From assembly GCA_964549945.1 (NCBI GenBank), contig CAZJXD010000006.1:38756-102755 (forward strand): DNA of 64,000 bases, read 5' to 3'. This document shows positions 46,468 to 55,148 of the stretch, in pieces. Both the position numbers and the translations under genes were made by a program. The stretch is from B25-G16 sp964549945 (GTDB lineage Bacteria > Desulfobacterota > DSM-4660 > Desulfatiglandales > B25-G16). The notes under the pieces were generated by a model. It was given only the letters and a program-made list of their open reading frames with translations, searched no databases and was not told the origin of the DNA. Each line of letters opens with the position of its first letter. Position 1 is the first letter of the stretch.

Positions 46468-47262
46468 ATGAATTATAGAGCTATAAAGTATAGAAAGCAG
46501 AATTTTCTAGCTATTGTGAGTATTAACTGCCCTCCAGCGAATGCTTTTAAAAAGGAGCTGATTGAAGACTTACATGCGGTTTTTGATTATTTGAGCTCAG
46601 ATGATTCCATAAGATCTGTGTTGATAACAAGCTTAAATAAAGAAATCTTTCTCTCAGGGGGAGATATAAGCTCTTCTGCAGACAAGATAGCGAAAGGAGA
46701 CATTTACTCACAATTAGATTACGTTCGTAATATACAAAAAGTTGTAGAAAAAGTTGAAAGAATTCCAAAACCTACCATCGCATCTATAAATGGTCATGCC
46801 CTTGGCGGTGGATTTGAATTTATTGTCGCGTGTGACTTTCGAATAATGAGCGATGACAATAGGATTCAATTGGGAATGCCCGAAATTGATATAGGTTTTA
46901 TTCCTGCATTGGGAGGACTCCATAGAGTTGCTAGAAAATTTGGGCAGCATCTTGCATTAAAAATGGGGCTTGGTTTTCGTCTAACCGCTCATGAGGCGTT
47001 TGATATGGGTCTCGTCGACCAATTGTGTCCCCCTAAGGAGCTCTTCTCTCAAAGCATTAAATTCGCCAAAAAATTGGGTGAACTCCCTACAAAGGCTGTT
47101 GCTCTGATAAAGAAAATAGTCATTGAAGGGTACGATAAAAAGATAGGTGATGTTTACAGGCTAGAGCTATCTTGTTTAGAGAAAGTCTTAGCCACTGAGG
47201 ATGCAAGAGAGGGTATCAATGCATTCTTAGAAAAGCGAAGGCCTAAATTCAAAGGTAATTAA
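46468..47262 (+). CDS. Enoyl-CoA hydratase/isomerase family protein
   Basis: 264 residues, crotonase fold. The oxyanion and catalytic region reads NGHALGGGFEFIVACD with Glu117, and RIQLGMPEIDIGFIP with Glu139. Both catalytic glutamates of classical hydratases are present, so hydration of an enoyl-CoA is likely. The C-terminus AREGINAFLEKRRPKFKG is typical. It lies inside the TRAP cluster, linking uptake to CoA-ester breakdown. No strong ribosome site before ATG 46468. Confidence 0.92.
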   Translation: MNYRAIKYRKQNFLAIVSINCPPANAFKKELIEDLHAVFDYLSSDDSIRSVLITSLNKEIFLSGGDISSSADKIAKGDIYSQLDYVRNIQKVVEKVERIPKPTIASINGHALGGGFEFIVACDFRIMSDDNRIQLGMPEIDIGFIPALGGLHRVARKFGQHLALKMGLGFRLTAHEAFDMGLVDQLCPPKELFSQSIKFAKKLGELPTKAVALIKKIVIEGYDKKIGDVYRLELSCLEKVLATEDAREGINAFLEKRRPKFKGN

Positions 47263-47279
47263 TAAAGAAAAAAATAGTG

Positions 47280-47750
47280 ATGGAGAAAATAACTAAGTAT
47301 TTAGCAAAATTAGAGGAAATATCCGTTCTCGTCAGTGTTATTATCACAACTTTTGCTATATTTCTCAATGTGTTGATGAGAAATATTTTCAAATTTCCTC
47401 TTTCCTGGCCCGATGAAATAGGCCGCTATCTTTTAATCTTTATCATCTTTTATGGATACATCATTTCTATTAGAAGAGGCAGTGAAATAAAAGTCGATGT
47501 CATCCATAGATTTTTCCCTCATTCAAAACGGTTTCTTTCTATTCTTTCATATACCGCTTCAATCATTTTTTCAGGGGGATTGGTAATACTCGGATTCAAA
47601 TATATGTTGATAAAATATAGACTGGAAACAAAATCGGTAATATTAGAGTTTCCTATTTGGATACTTCCCCTAATATTTCTGGTGATAGGGGGGATTATTA
47701 TGGCCTATAGGTACTGCGAGAAGATTTTAGAAGAATTTAGGAAGAATTAA
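47280..47750 (+). CDS. dctQ: TRAP transporter small permease (DctQ family)
   Basis: 156 residues with four hydrophobic helices. The FPLSWPDEIGRYLLIF motif is the conserved W-x-E-E/D-hydrophobic signature of DctQ proteins. ATG 47280 is adjacent to GTG 47277; either could start. It is followed 26 bp later by the large permease. Confidence 0.9.
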   Translation: MEKITKYLAKLEEISVLVSVIITTFAIFLNVLMRNIFKFPLSWPDEIGRYLLIFIIFYGYIISIRRGSEIKVDVIHRFFPHSKRFLSILSYTASIIFSGGLVILGFKYMLIKYRLETKSVILEFPIWILPLIFLVIGGIIMAYRYCEKILEEFRKN

Positions 47751-47776
47751 GAAGTTAAAGGATAATATAATCTCTT

Positions 47777-49054
47777 ATGGAAATTTTTGTTTTTTTTCTT
47801 CTCTTTCTGTTTCTATTTTTAGGGATTCCAGTGGCTTCGACCCTTTTTTTACTCTCATTAATTGGCTTCGCTTTTGTCAAGGGGATTCCACTGATCGTTT
47901 TGGCCCAAGATGTTATTACAAAACTGGATAATTTTGTATTCTTAGCAGTATTGTTTTTTATCTTTGTTGGAAATCTAATGGCGAGAGGACAAATGGCTGA
48001 TAGGATTATTGGCCTCTCGCGAACCTTCGTTGGGTGGATGAGTGGAGGGCTGGCTATCTCAGGGATTGTAGCTTGTGCTCTTTTTGGGGCTATATGCGGT
48101 TCTGGAACAGCTACTATTATTGCCATTGGGGGCATTATGGTTCCTTCGTTGGTTAAAAGCGGGTATGGAAAAACCTTCTCCGTAGGCATTATCGGTACAT
48201 CAGGTACGCTCGGCATGATTGTCCCTCCAAGTGTTCCGATGATCATATATGCTGTTATAGCCGGTACTTCAATCGCTAAAATGTTTGCCGCAGGCTATTT
48301 ACCTTCCCTACTTATTGTCTGCTCCCTTGGAATATATTCTTTTTATAGGGCAAGGAAAGAAAAGATAGAAAAGGTCAGTTTTCCAAGCCTCAAAGAATCG
48401 ATTTCAAGTGTAAAGGGTGCCCTACTTCCTCTAGTGCTAATCGTCATCATTTTCGTGGGCATATATAGCGGCACCTTCTCTGCCACTGAAGCAGGGGCTG
48501 TGGCGGTAGTGTTTGCTCTTTTTGTTGAACTGGTAGTTTATCGAAGCCTCGGCATAAAAGAGCTTACAGAGATTGCAATCAATACCGGTGTGAGCACAGG
48601 CGCTGTAATGCTGATTATCGGAACAGCAGCGACGTTTGCAGATCACTTGGTTACAGCACAAATCCCAGCCCACTTAGCAGATGCTATTGTTGGCAACATA
48701 TCCTCTAAATTACTCTTTTTCCTCATTGTGAACTTATTACTTCTTGTAATCGGAACTTTTCTTGAGATAGCTTCGGCTATAATTATATTCATGCCTTTAC
48801 TTTTACCATTGATCCAGAAGCTTGCGATTGATCCCATACATTTTGGTATTATATTCATTGTCAATTTGTGTATTGGGTATATAACCCCTCCAGTGGGAAT
48901 GAGTCTATATGTCTCTTGCGGTATGTTCTCAGACATAAAATTTGACCTGTTAGTAAAATCATTAGTGCCTGTTTTTCTGATCCTTTTAGTAGACTTATTC
49001 CTAATTACTTACATCCCATGGTTTAGCCTCGCCATACCTGGCCTTATTAAGTAA
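47777..49054 (+). CDS. dctM: TRAP transporter large permease (DctM family)
   Basis: 425 residues, about 12-13 helices. Family motifs include FFIFVGNLMARG, ALFGAICGSGTATIIAIGGIMVP, GTSGTLGMIVPPSVPMI and the C-terminal NLCIGYITPPVGMSLYVSCG. It forms the sodium-driven channel with DctQ and receives substrate from DctP. Normal length. The uptake of an organic acid is expected. Confidence 0.95.
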   Translation: MEIFVFFLLFLFLFLGIPVASTLFLLSLIGFAFVKGIPLIVLAQDVITKLDNFVFLAVLFFIFVGNLMARGQMADRIIGLSRTFVGWMSGGLAISGIVACALFGAICGSGTATIIAIGGIMVPSLVKSGYGKTFSVGIIGTSGTLGMIVPPSVPMIIYAVIAGTSIAKMFAAGYLPSLLIVCSLGIYSFYRARKEKIEKVSFPSLKESISSVKGALLPLVLIVIIFVGIYSGTFSATEAGAVAVVFALFVELVVYRSLGIKELTEIAINTGVSTGAVMLIIGTAATFADHLVTAQIPAHLADAIVGNISSKLLFFLIVNLLLLVIGTFLEIASAIIIFMPLLLPLIQKLAIDPIHFGIIFIVNLCIGYITPPVGMSLYVSCGMFSDIKFDLLVKSLVPVFLILLVDLFLITYIPWFSLAIPGLIK

Positions 49055-49089
49055 TTAACGCTAAGTGAAGACGTTCAGGGAGTAGTCAC

Positions 49090-50415
49090 ATGTCTAGAAG
49101 CGGCAATAGCCAGAAGGCGGTTTTGTCCCCTCAACAAAGGTTGGCTTACATAAACAAAAAGAAGAAAGAACTCGTGGAGGCATGTACTGCGTGTGGAGTA
49201 TGTCTTAGAAAATGCCCCATTTTTGCTCAAGGAAAATTTAAGGATCAAAAACCTTACGAGATTATGCAGAGAGTTCTTGATCTGGTTACGAACGGGAAGT
49301 ACTCAGATGAGGCAGCTTACACGGTTGTTACCTGTACAAATTGTGGGGAGTGTACCGCCCGTTGTCCAGAAAAACTGATTCCATTACTAATATTTCGTGC
49401 AGGAGTTGAGAAATTGTCAGAAATAGGTAAGCCCCCGCCTCTGATTTCGGACTTCGCTCGGTTGCTTTCCATCATTCAGTTGAGCCCTTCGAATGTGAGA
49501 TGGGTTAGCAAAGCGGTTCGAACCGCCGAACCAGTGGATGTAGTGCTTTTTCCGGGTTGTGACTCCATGCGAGCTCCTCATGAAGTCTTGACTCATACCG
49601 ATATATTGGCAAGGATGAACATCAATTTCGTTACATTGTGGCATGACGACCTTTGCTGTGGCTTTAAAGGATACTCTGCTAATGATTTTGAAAAAGGAGA
49701 TCGGCTGGCCAAAACTCTGATTTCAACTATCGAAGCCTTTAGACCACAGAAGCTTTTGCTACCCTGTGGTCAATGTTATTTTCAGTTCACGCGCACCTTA
49801 TCCAAGTTATTCTCATTTTCCTTTGACTTTACCTACTTCCCTCAGTTCTTATTACAAAACTTGGATAAGATAGAATTTAGTAAGGAAATCAGGAAAGTAA
49901 TTACCTATCACGATAGTTGCAAAATCGCTCGTGCAGTAAGGGATTTTGATACAACCCGAGAGCTATTGAAAAAGATCCCTGAAATCAAACTTCTGGAGAT
50001 GGAAAGGAATCGGGAAAAATCAATCTGTTGTGGAGGTATCACCAACTTCTCACACCCTGAACTCACCGCCAAAATAGGGAAAGACCGGCTTGACCAAGCT
50101 GAGAAGGTAGGTGCAGATATTCTTGTGACAGACTGTACACTTTGTTACTCAATGTACGCCATTCGAGAAGACTTTTACCCATTCAAGGTAAAACATTACA
50201 GCGCAGTGATTGCTGAGTCAATGGATATTAAACCACGAGAGGATACATACAAGAAAATTCTTCATGCCGATCCAGAAGATATGCTAGAGGATGCAAGAGA
50301 GAGTATTAAATCAAGGGGCATGCCAATAAAGGAGGTAGAGCTGGAGCTCAACAAATTTACGAATATTGTGACAAGTATAAGATCTAAAACCAAAGATCTG
50401 ATCTCTGCTGTATGA
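49090..50415 (+). CDS. Fe-S oxidoreductase with two ferredoxin sites and CCG domains
   Basis: 441 residues. Two 4Fe-4S motifs, CTACGVCLRKCP (Cys32, 35, 38 and 42) and CTNCGECTARCP, are followed by two CCG-type cysteine blocks, DDLCCGFKG and SICCGGI. The layout resembles GlpC/HdrD-like and ETF-linked DUF224 proteins, which pass electrons to quinone or heterodisulfide-type acceptors. No membrane helix is present. Its place at the end of the unit suggests it collects electrons from acyl-CoA oxidation, perhaps through EtfAB. That role is inference. Confidence 0.88.
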   Translation: MSRSGNSQKAVLSPQQRLAYINKKKKELVEACTACGVCLRKCPIFAQGKFKDQKPYEIMQRVLDLVTNGKYSDEAAYTVVTCTNCGECTARCPEKLIPLLIFRAGVEKLSEIGKPPPLISDFARLLSIIQLSPSNVRWVSKAVRTAEPVDVVLFPGCDSMRAPHEVLTHTDILARMNINFVTLWHDDLCCGFKGYSANDFEKGDRLAKTLISTIEAFRPQKLLLPCGQCYFQFTRTLSKLFSFSFDFTYFPQFLLQNLDKIEFSKEIRKVITYHDSCKIARAVRDFDTTRELLKKIPEIKLLEMERNREKSICCGGITNFSHPELTAKIGKDRLDQAEKVGADILVTDCTLCYSMYAIREDFYPFKVKHYSAVIAESMDIKPREDTYKKILHADPEDMLEDARESIKSRGMPIKEVELELNKFTNIVTSIRSKTKDLISAV

Positions 50416-50452
50416 ACGCAAAACTTATCAAGTAAATTTCTAAACCTCATGT

Positions 50453-50578
50453 ATTGAAAGTTCGTTTCAACTGATTGAAATTTCCTTTCAATTATTCCCT
50501 CTGACCCCCTACACAATTTAAAGAAATTCTAATATATTCAACAAATTACGATTAATTAAGATTGGCATCCTTCTTGCC
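50453..50578 (+). promoter_or_regulatory. Sigma-54 promoter B, near-identical copy of promoter A
   Basis: TGGCATCCTTCTTGCC (50563-50578) keeps -24 GG and -12 GC. Two full TTGAAA-N5-TTTCAA sites lie at 50454-50470 and 50475-50491. Over 125 bp it differs from promoter A at about five positions, mostly in the activator sites, where copy B is the more symmetric at site 2. Transcription should start near 50589, about 50 bp before the second ligase gene. Confidence 0.85.
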
Positions 50579-50641
50579 TCACTTCTGGAAAGAAGCAAAT
50601 GTAGCATTAGAAAATATATTCTTCCTCAGAGGGAAGAGACT

Positions 50642-51916
50642 ATGGTCATGAGCAAATACTTTGACGGAGTCACCGAAACGATGCCTCCAGAGGAGAGGCA
50701 GCGCTTTTATGCAAAAAACATTAGAGAAATCGTCAAATATGCATACGAAAAATCTCCCTTCATGAAGAGGCACTTCGATGCCGTTGGACTGAAGCCAGAT
50801 GAAATAATTGGTCCTGAGGATCTGCCAAAAGCCCCTATCGTACAAAAGCAGGCAATTAGAGAGGCGCACAAGCAGTTTCCTCCCTTTGGTGATCTCATTG
50901 CTGTTCCTCCAGAAGATCTTCAGAGAATCTATGTTTCCCCTGGCCCCATGTATGATCCGGAGGCTAAGGGTGAAAGTCGGGTCAAAGAATCCAAGGCATT
51001 GTACGCAGTAGGTTTTAGGCCTGGTGATTGTGTGATGGAAACCTTTTCATACCATTTGGTTCCAGCAGGCCTTCTTTTTGATAAAGCGTTAAGAGAGCTG
51101 GGGGCAACGGTCATACCTGCCGGCGTGGGCAATACGGAACTCCAAGTAACTATCATGCGAGACCTCAACGTGAATGGCTATATAGGCACAGCCACATTCT
51201 TGATGAACCTCATCAAAAAGGCCGAGGAGGTGGGATGCCCATTTGGGCGTGAGATATTGCTCAGAACCGCCCTTCTAACAGGAGAGAAAGTCCCGAAATC
51301 CTTGAGGGCAGCCTTCGAAGATGACTACCGGGTCAATACAGGGGAAGCCTATGGAGGTGCCGAGATAGGTCTGTACGCCTATGAATGCTCAGAAAAATGC
51401 GGGATGCATGTGGCCGAAGAAGTCTATGTTGAGATTGTCGATCCAGAGACCGGCCAAAGGGTTCCTGATGGAGAGGTCGGCGAAATAGTGGCCACTCACT
51501 TTGATCGTACGTTTCCACTGATTCGATTTGGAACTGGGGATCTTTCTTATGTAAAGGTTGAACCGTGTCCGTGCGGCCGCACTTCCCCCCGGCTCAGTGA
51601 AATTGTGGGAAGAGTGGGGGATTCCTTCAAGGTAAGGGGCATGTTTGTTCATGAGCCTCAGGTGAAAGATGTGCTCCAGAGAATTGAGGGAGTTGGAAAA
51701 GGTGTCCTTGTCATTACCCGAGAAAAGCAAAGAGACAAGCTCACTTTCAAACTAGAGCTTGAAGACGAAAGCGCAGACAAGAAGCACGTCTCTCGACGGT
51801 TGGAAAGTACTTTTAGAGATGTCTGTCGTCTGAAAATCGATGGAGTTGAGTTTTGTCCAAAGGGGAGCATAGGTTCAGACGTCAAGGCTTTGAAGGATGA
51901 GCGAAGGTGGGAATAG
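50642..51916 (+). CDS. PaaK-like AMP-binding protein with degenerate P-loop
   Basis: 424 residues aligned overall with phenylacetate-CoA ligases: GEAYGGAEIGLYAYECSEK, PLIRFGTGDLSYVKVEPCPC and IVGRVGDSFKVRGMFVHEPQ. At the place of the TSGTTG phosphate loop it has VSPGPMYDP (about 98-106), lacking the Ser/Thr/Gly pattern. It may use ATP differently, be a non-catalytic partner of the ligase at 43633, or belong to a divergent ligase subfamily. GAGGG lies about 9 bp before ATG 50642. First gene of unit 2. Confidence 0.82.
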   Translation: MVMSKYFDGVTETMPPEERQRFYAKNIREIVKYAYEKSPFMKRHFDAVGLKPDEIIGPEDLPKAPIVQKQAIREAHKQFPPFGDLIAVPPEDLQRIYVSPGPMYDPEAKGESRVKESKALYAVGFRPGDCVMETFSYHLVPAGLLFDKALRELGATVIPAGVGNTELQVTIMRDLNVNGYIGTATFLMNLIKKAEEVGCPFGREILLRTALLTGEKVPKSLRAAFEDDYRVNTGEAYGGAEIGLYAYECSEKCGMHVAEEVYVEIVDPETGQRVPDGEVGEIVATHFDRTFPLIRFGTGDLSYVKVEPCPCGRTSPRLSEIVGRVGDSFKVRGMFVHEPQVKDVLQRIEGVGKGVLVITREKQRDKLTFKLELEDESADKKHVSRRLESTFRDVCRLKIDGVEFCPKGSIGSDVKALKDERRWE

Positions 51917-52044
51917 GGTGTGCTGAGGTCAGAAACAAAAGGGGGAAGGAGGTGATTGATGCGTATGATGATTTGAGCACAGGAGGTGACGTTTGACAGA
52001 ATCGACATCAAGGGACTTCACCATAAAAAGGAGGATTGTTGAAA

Positions 52045-53277
52045 ATGAGAAAAAGAAGTCATCTTAGGAGCTTTTTCCTTGTGTTGGGGGCTGTTCTGTG
52101 TATGGTCAGCCTGGGTGTTTTCGGTGGCTATTCGACAGCGTATGGGGCTCCCAAAAGGACTATTACGATTGGACTGCTGAGCTGCATCTCAGGCCCTCAA
52201 GCCGTGATAGGCAACACCTGTGTTTTTGGTGCTGAACAAGCACTTGATTTCGTAAACAAGGAGGGACTACTGGGCAGGGATATAGAGCTGAAGCTTATCG
52301 TCGCTGACGATCAACTGAATGCCACCGTTGGCTTAAACGCTTACCAGTCAGTTAAGAGCAAATTCCTCGCCTTTGCTGGATACGATACTTCAGGATGCAG
52401 CGCCCTCAGGCCGTTTGTTGAACAAGACAAAAAACCCTTTGTAGCACTCACGACAAACCGAACCTTTATCTACCCCCCCTCAGAATACGTTTTCGGGGTT
52501 AACCCCCCTTATGAGGAAATCCTAGTCGGGTTCTTGAAGGCGGTTAAGTCTGCTTGGAAAGAGGCGAAGCCTCCCCGGTTGGGCCTTATCTCCTTTGAGA
52601 CACCTTCTGGGAGGGTGCCTATTAGTGCTGCAAAGAAATATGGCCCGGATATCGGGTGGGAGATCGATCCTATATCAATCGTTGCTCCCACCACCGTTGA
52701 TTTCAGTGAGGCAATTGCCAGGATAAAGGCAAAGAAGCCTGATTGGGTTCTCCTTTCCCTTACGGGTGGCCAGATCAAGAGCGTATTGACACAGGCGGAG
52801 ACATCCGGGGTCAAGGGTATGACCAAATGGTCTCTCCCATTATGGGGGGGCTTTACCGAATCGACCACCTTGGTGGTACCAAAAGAACAGCTCAATGGGG
52901 TGTATGGATACTGTTTGCTCTCTAACCCAGAAGCACATGACGGATCTAAGAAATGGGCTGCGTGGACAAAGGCAAATTCTGGGAGGGCTTGTGATGAATC
53001 CGGGAACTCCGGAGCAGTTGGCGTATTCATACTTACCAAGGCAATTCAACTTGCTTTAGAGAAGGTCAGCTTCGACGAACTAGATGGGCCAAATCTGGCG
53101 AAGCATGGGTTTGAGCGGATTGAGAATTTCCAGATGTTTGGGGATCTGATGCAGCCCATTACCTACGGGTCGAATGTCAGGCGAGGAAGCACCAAAGGTT
53201 GTGTGCTTCGCATGGTAAACGGGCATGTGCAGGGAGCTATACCCTGGTTTGATATCCCGTCATTAGGGTCTCAATAA
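52045..53277 (+). CDS. Liv-type ABC transporter substrate-binding protein
   Basis: 410 residues. A long signal peptide (SFFLVLGAVLCMVSLGVFGG, cleavage near AYGAP) precedes a type I binding fold: ITIGLLSCISGPQAVIGN, EGLLGRDIELKLIVADDQ and FAGYDTSGCSALRPF. AAAAGGAGG at 52027 is 6 bp from TTG 52039 and 12 bp from ATG 52045, so the exact start is uncertain. It leads a complete Liv cluster, likely for an organic acid rather than an amino acid given the neighbours. Confidence 0.92.
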   Translation: MRKRSHLRSFFLVLGAVLCMVSLGVFGGYSTAYGAPKRTITIGLLSCISGPQAVIGNTCVFGAEQALDFVNKEGLLGRDIELKLIVADDQLNATVGLNAYQSVKSKFLAFAGYDTSGCSALRPFVEQDKKPFVALTTNRTFIYPPSEYVFGVNPPYEEILVGFLKAVKSAWKEAKPPRLGLISFETPSGRVPISAAKKYGPDIGWEIDPISIVAPTTVDFSEAIARIKAKKPDWVLLSLTGGQIKSVLTQAETSGVKGMTKWSLPLWGGFTESTTLVVPKEQLNGVYGYCLLSNPEAHDGSKKWAAWTKANSGRACDESGNSGAVGVFILTKAIQLALEKVSFDELDGPNLAKHGFERIENFQMFGDLMQPITYGSNVRRGSTKGCVLRMVNGHVQGAIPWFDIPSLGSQ

Positions 53278-53353
53278 ACGAGAAGGGTAGTCTTGTGAGT
53301 AATACTGCTTCACGAAGGGGTGAGATATCATCTCTTCGTGAAGACGAAGAGCC

Positions 53354-54148
53354 ATGTTAACAGTTAACAATATCGAGGTGGTTTACAGCAACGTGATTTT
53401 GGTCCTGAAGGGCGTCTCCCTGGAGGTGCCAGATGGAAGAATCGTCTCGCTCCTTGGAGCTAACGGCGCTGGTAAGAGCACCTCCCTGAAGGCGATATCC
53501 GGGCTTCTTAAACCTGAGCTCGGGGAGGTAACAAGAGGCAGCATTGTTTTTGATGATGAACACATTGAGAACGGCGATCCCAGAAGGGCTGTTCTGATGG
53601 GCATCATACAGGTGATGGAAGGAAGGAAAATCTTTGAGCACCTCACCCTAGAGGACAACCTTATCATTGGTGGCTCTATTTTTAGAGACAGGGCGCGTCT
53701 GCGGCGAGATTTGGACATGGTATATACCTATTTCCCGGCCTTAAGAGACCTTCGCCGAAGGGTGAGCGGTTATCTCTCCGGCGGCGAGCAGCAAATGCTA
53801 GTGATTGGACGCGCTCTCATGTCTCATCCCACCCTCATGCTTCTCGATGAACCATCAATGGGCATGGCTCCGGGATTAGTTGATACAATCTTTTCCATCA
53901 TCAAACGGATTAATGAGAACGAAAAAACGTCAATTCTCATTGTGGAGCAGAATGCAGCGGCAGCCCTTTCAATGGCTGACTACGGTTATGTAATGGAAAA
54001 CGGACATATCGTGCTGGACGATACCGCTGATAACATAAAGGAGAACGAAGACATCAAGGAATTCTATTTAGGTCTCAGTCAGGTGGGCCAGAGGAAAAGC
54101 TATCGTGAGGTCAAGCATTACAGACGGCGCAAGAGATGGCTTGGTTAA
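53354..54148 (+). CDS. livF: Liv-type ABC transporter ATP-binding protein LivF
   Basis: 264 residues. Walker A GANGAGKST, signature LSGGEQQMLVIGRAL, Walker B LMLLDEPSMGMAP and the switch VEQNAAAAL are intact. The order of motifs and the short length fit LivF. The basic C-terminal tail (RKSYREVKHYRRRKRW) is longer than usual. Confidence 0.95.
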   Translation: MLTVNNIEVVYSNVILVLKGVSLEVPDGRIVSLLGANGAGKSTSLKAISGLLKPELGEVTRGSIVFDDEHIENGDPRRAVLMGIIQVMEGRKIFEHLTLEDNLIIGGSIFRDRARLRRDLDMVYTYFPALRDLRRRVSGYLSGGEQQMLVIGRALMSHPTLMLLDEPSMGMAPGLVDTIFSIIKRINENEKTSILIVEQNAAAALSMADYGYVMENGHIVLDDTADNIKENEDIKEFYLGLSQVGQRKSYREVKHYRRRKRWLG

Positions 54149-54333
54149 GGCCGGGGATATCGCTTAGTACTTCATTCGCAAATACAGTAACGTATTTTGC
54201 TTATTTACCACGTCGAATTTATGAATCGAAGGACTTAGCCTGAGAGGTGATAAGCCATCTGTATCAGTCCGTTTAGTGGAGCTGTTTACGAGGTTTCACG
54301 GACAGGCTTTCCACCAAAGAGAGTGCAGTGTAA

Positions 54334-55122
54334 ATGGGAGAAACCAAACCAGCCATAATAGTTGACGACATTAGACTGAGATTCGGCGGTGTAGAGGCTC
54401 TCAGGGGCATTAGCTTTGAGATCGGAGAGCAGGAAATCCTTGCCATTATAGGGCCTAACGGCGCGGGAAAGACCTCTATTTTGAACTGCCTCAATGGCTT
54501 TTACCGTCCGTACAAAGGCACGATCCATTACAAAGGCCATAACATCACGAACCTTCGCCCTGACAAGATCGCTCGCCTGGGCATTGCGCGTACTTTTCAG
54601 AACATCCAGCTATTTACCGGACTGAACACAGTCGATAATCTGATGGCCGGCAGATATATAAAAATGCGACACAGCTGGCCGCAAGGCGCCCTGTTCTTCG
54701 GTCCAGCTCGCAGAGAAGAGATAGAAAATCGCGCATTTGTTGAGGAAATCATTGATTTTCTCGAACTTGAATCAATAAGGACGGAGGTCGTGGGTGCCCT
54801 GCCTTACGGATTACGCAAGCGCGTTGATTTGGGAAGGGCCTTGGCGCAAGAGCCGCAGGTGCTCTTGCTGGACGAGCCCATGGCCGGCATGAATGCCGAG
54901 GAAAAAGAGGACATCGCACGCTTTGTTATTGATATCTATGAGCTGAAGAAACTACCTATCGTGCTCGTGGAGCATGACATGGGTGTGATAATGGATATCG
55001 CGGACAGGATACTTGTCCTCAATTTCGGAATTCTCATTGCTGAGGGAACGCCGGATGAGATTAAGTCCGACCCTACTGTTATCGAAGCCTATCTCGGTAG
55101 GGGAGCCGGGCACAAAGAGTAG
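54334..55122 (+). CDS. livG: Liv-type ABC transporter ATP-binding protein LivG
   Basis: 262 residues. Walker A GPNGAGKTS, the LivG-type IARTFQNIQLFTGLNTVDNL, signature-like LPYGLRKRVDLGRALAQEP, Walker B VLLLDEPMAGMN and the switch VEHDMGVIMDIADRI are present. The LSGG signature is LPYG, as is common in this subfamily. A 185-bp gap separates it from livF. Confidence 0.95.
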   Translation: MGETKPAIIVDDIRLRFGGVEALRGISFEIGEQEILAIIGPNGAGKTSILNCLNGFYRPYKGTIHYKGHNITNLRPDKIARLGIARTFQNIQLFTGLNTVDNLMAGRYIKMRHSWPQGALFFGPARREEIENRAFVEEIIDFLELESIRTEVVGALPYGLRKRVDLGRALAQEPQVLLLDEPMAGMNAEEKEDIARFVIDIYELKKLPIVLVEHDMGVIMDIADRILVLNFGILIAEGTPDEIKSDPTVIEAYLGRGAGHKE

Positions 55123-55148
55123 GTAAGCATACCTTCAGGGCGCATCCA

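Noticed and set aside
51954..52110. Short ORFs between the second ligase and the Liv binding-protein gene
   Set aside because: Frames of 14 and 24 codons follow good AGGAGG sequences, but they are very short and one overlaps the next gene; evidence is too thin to call them.
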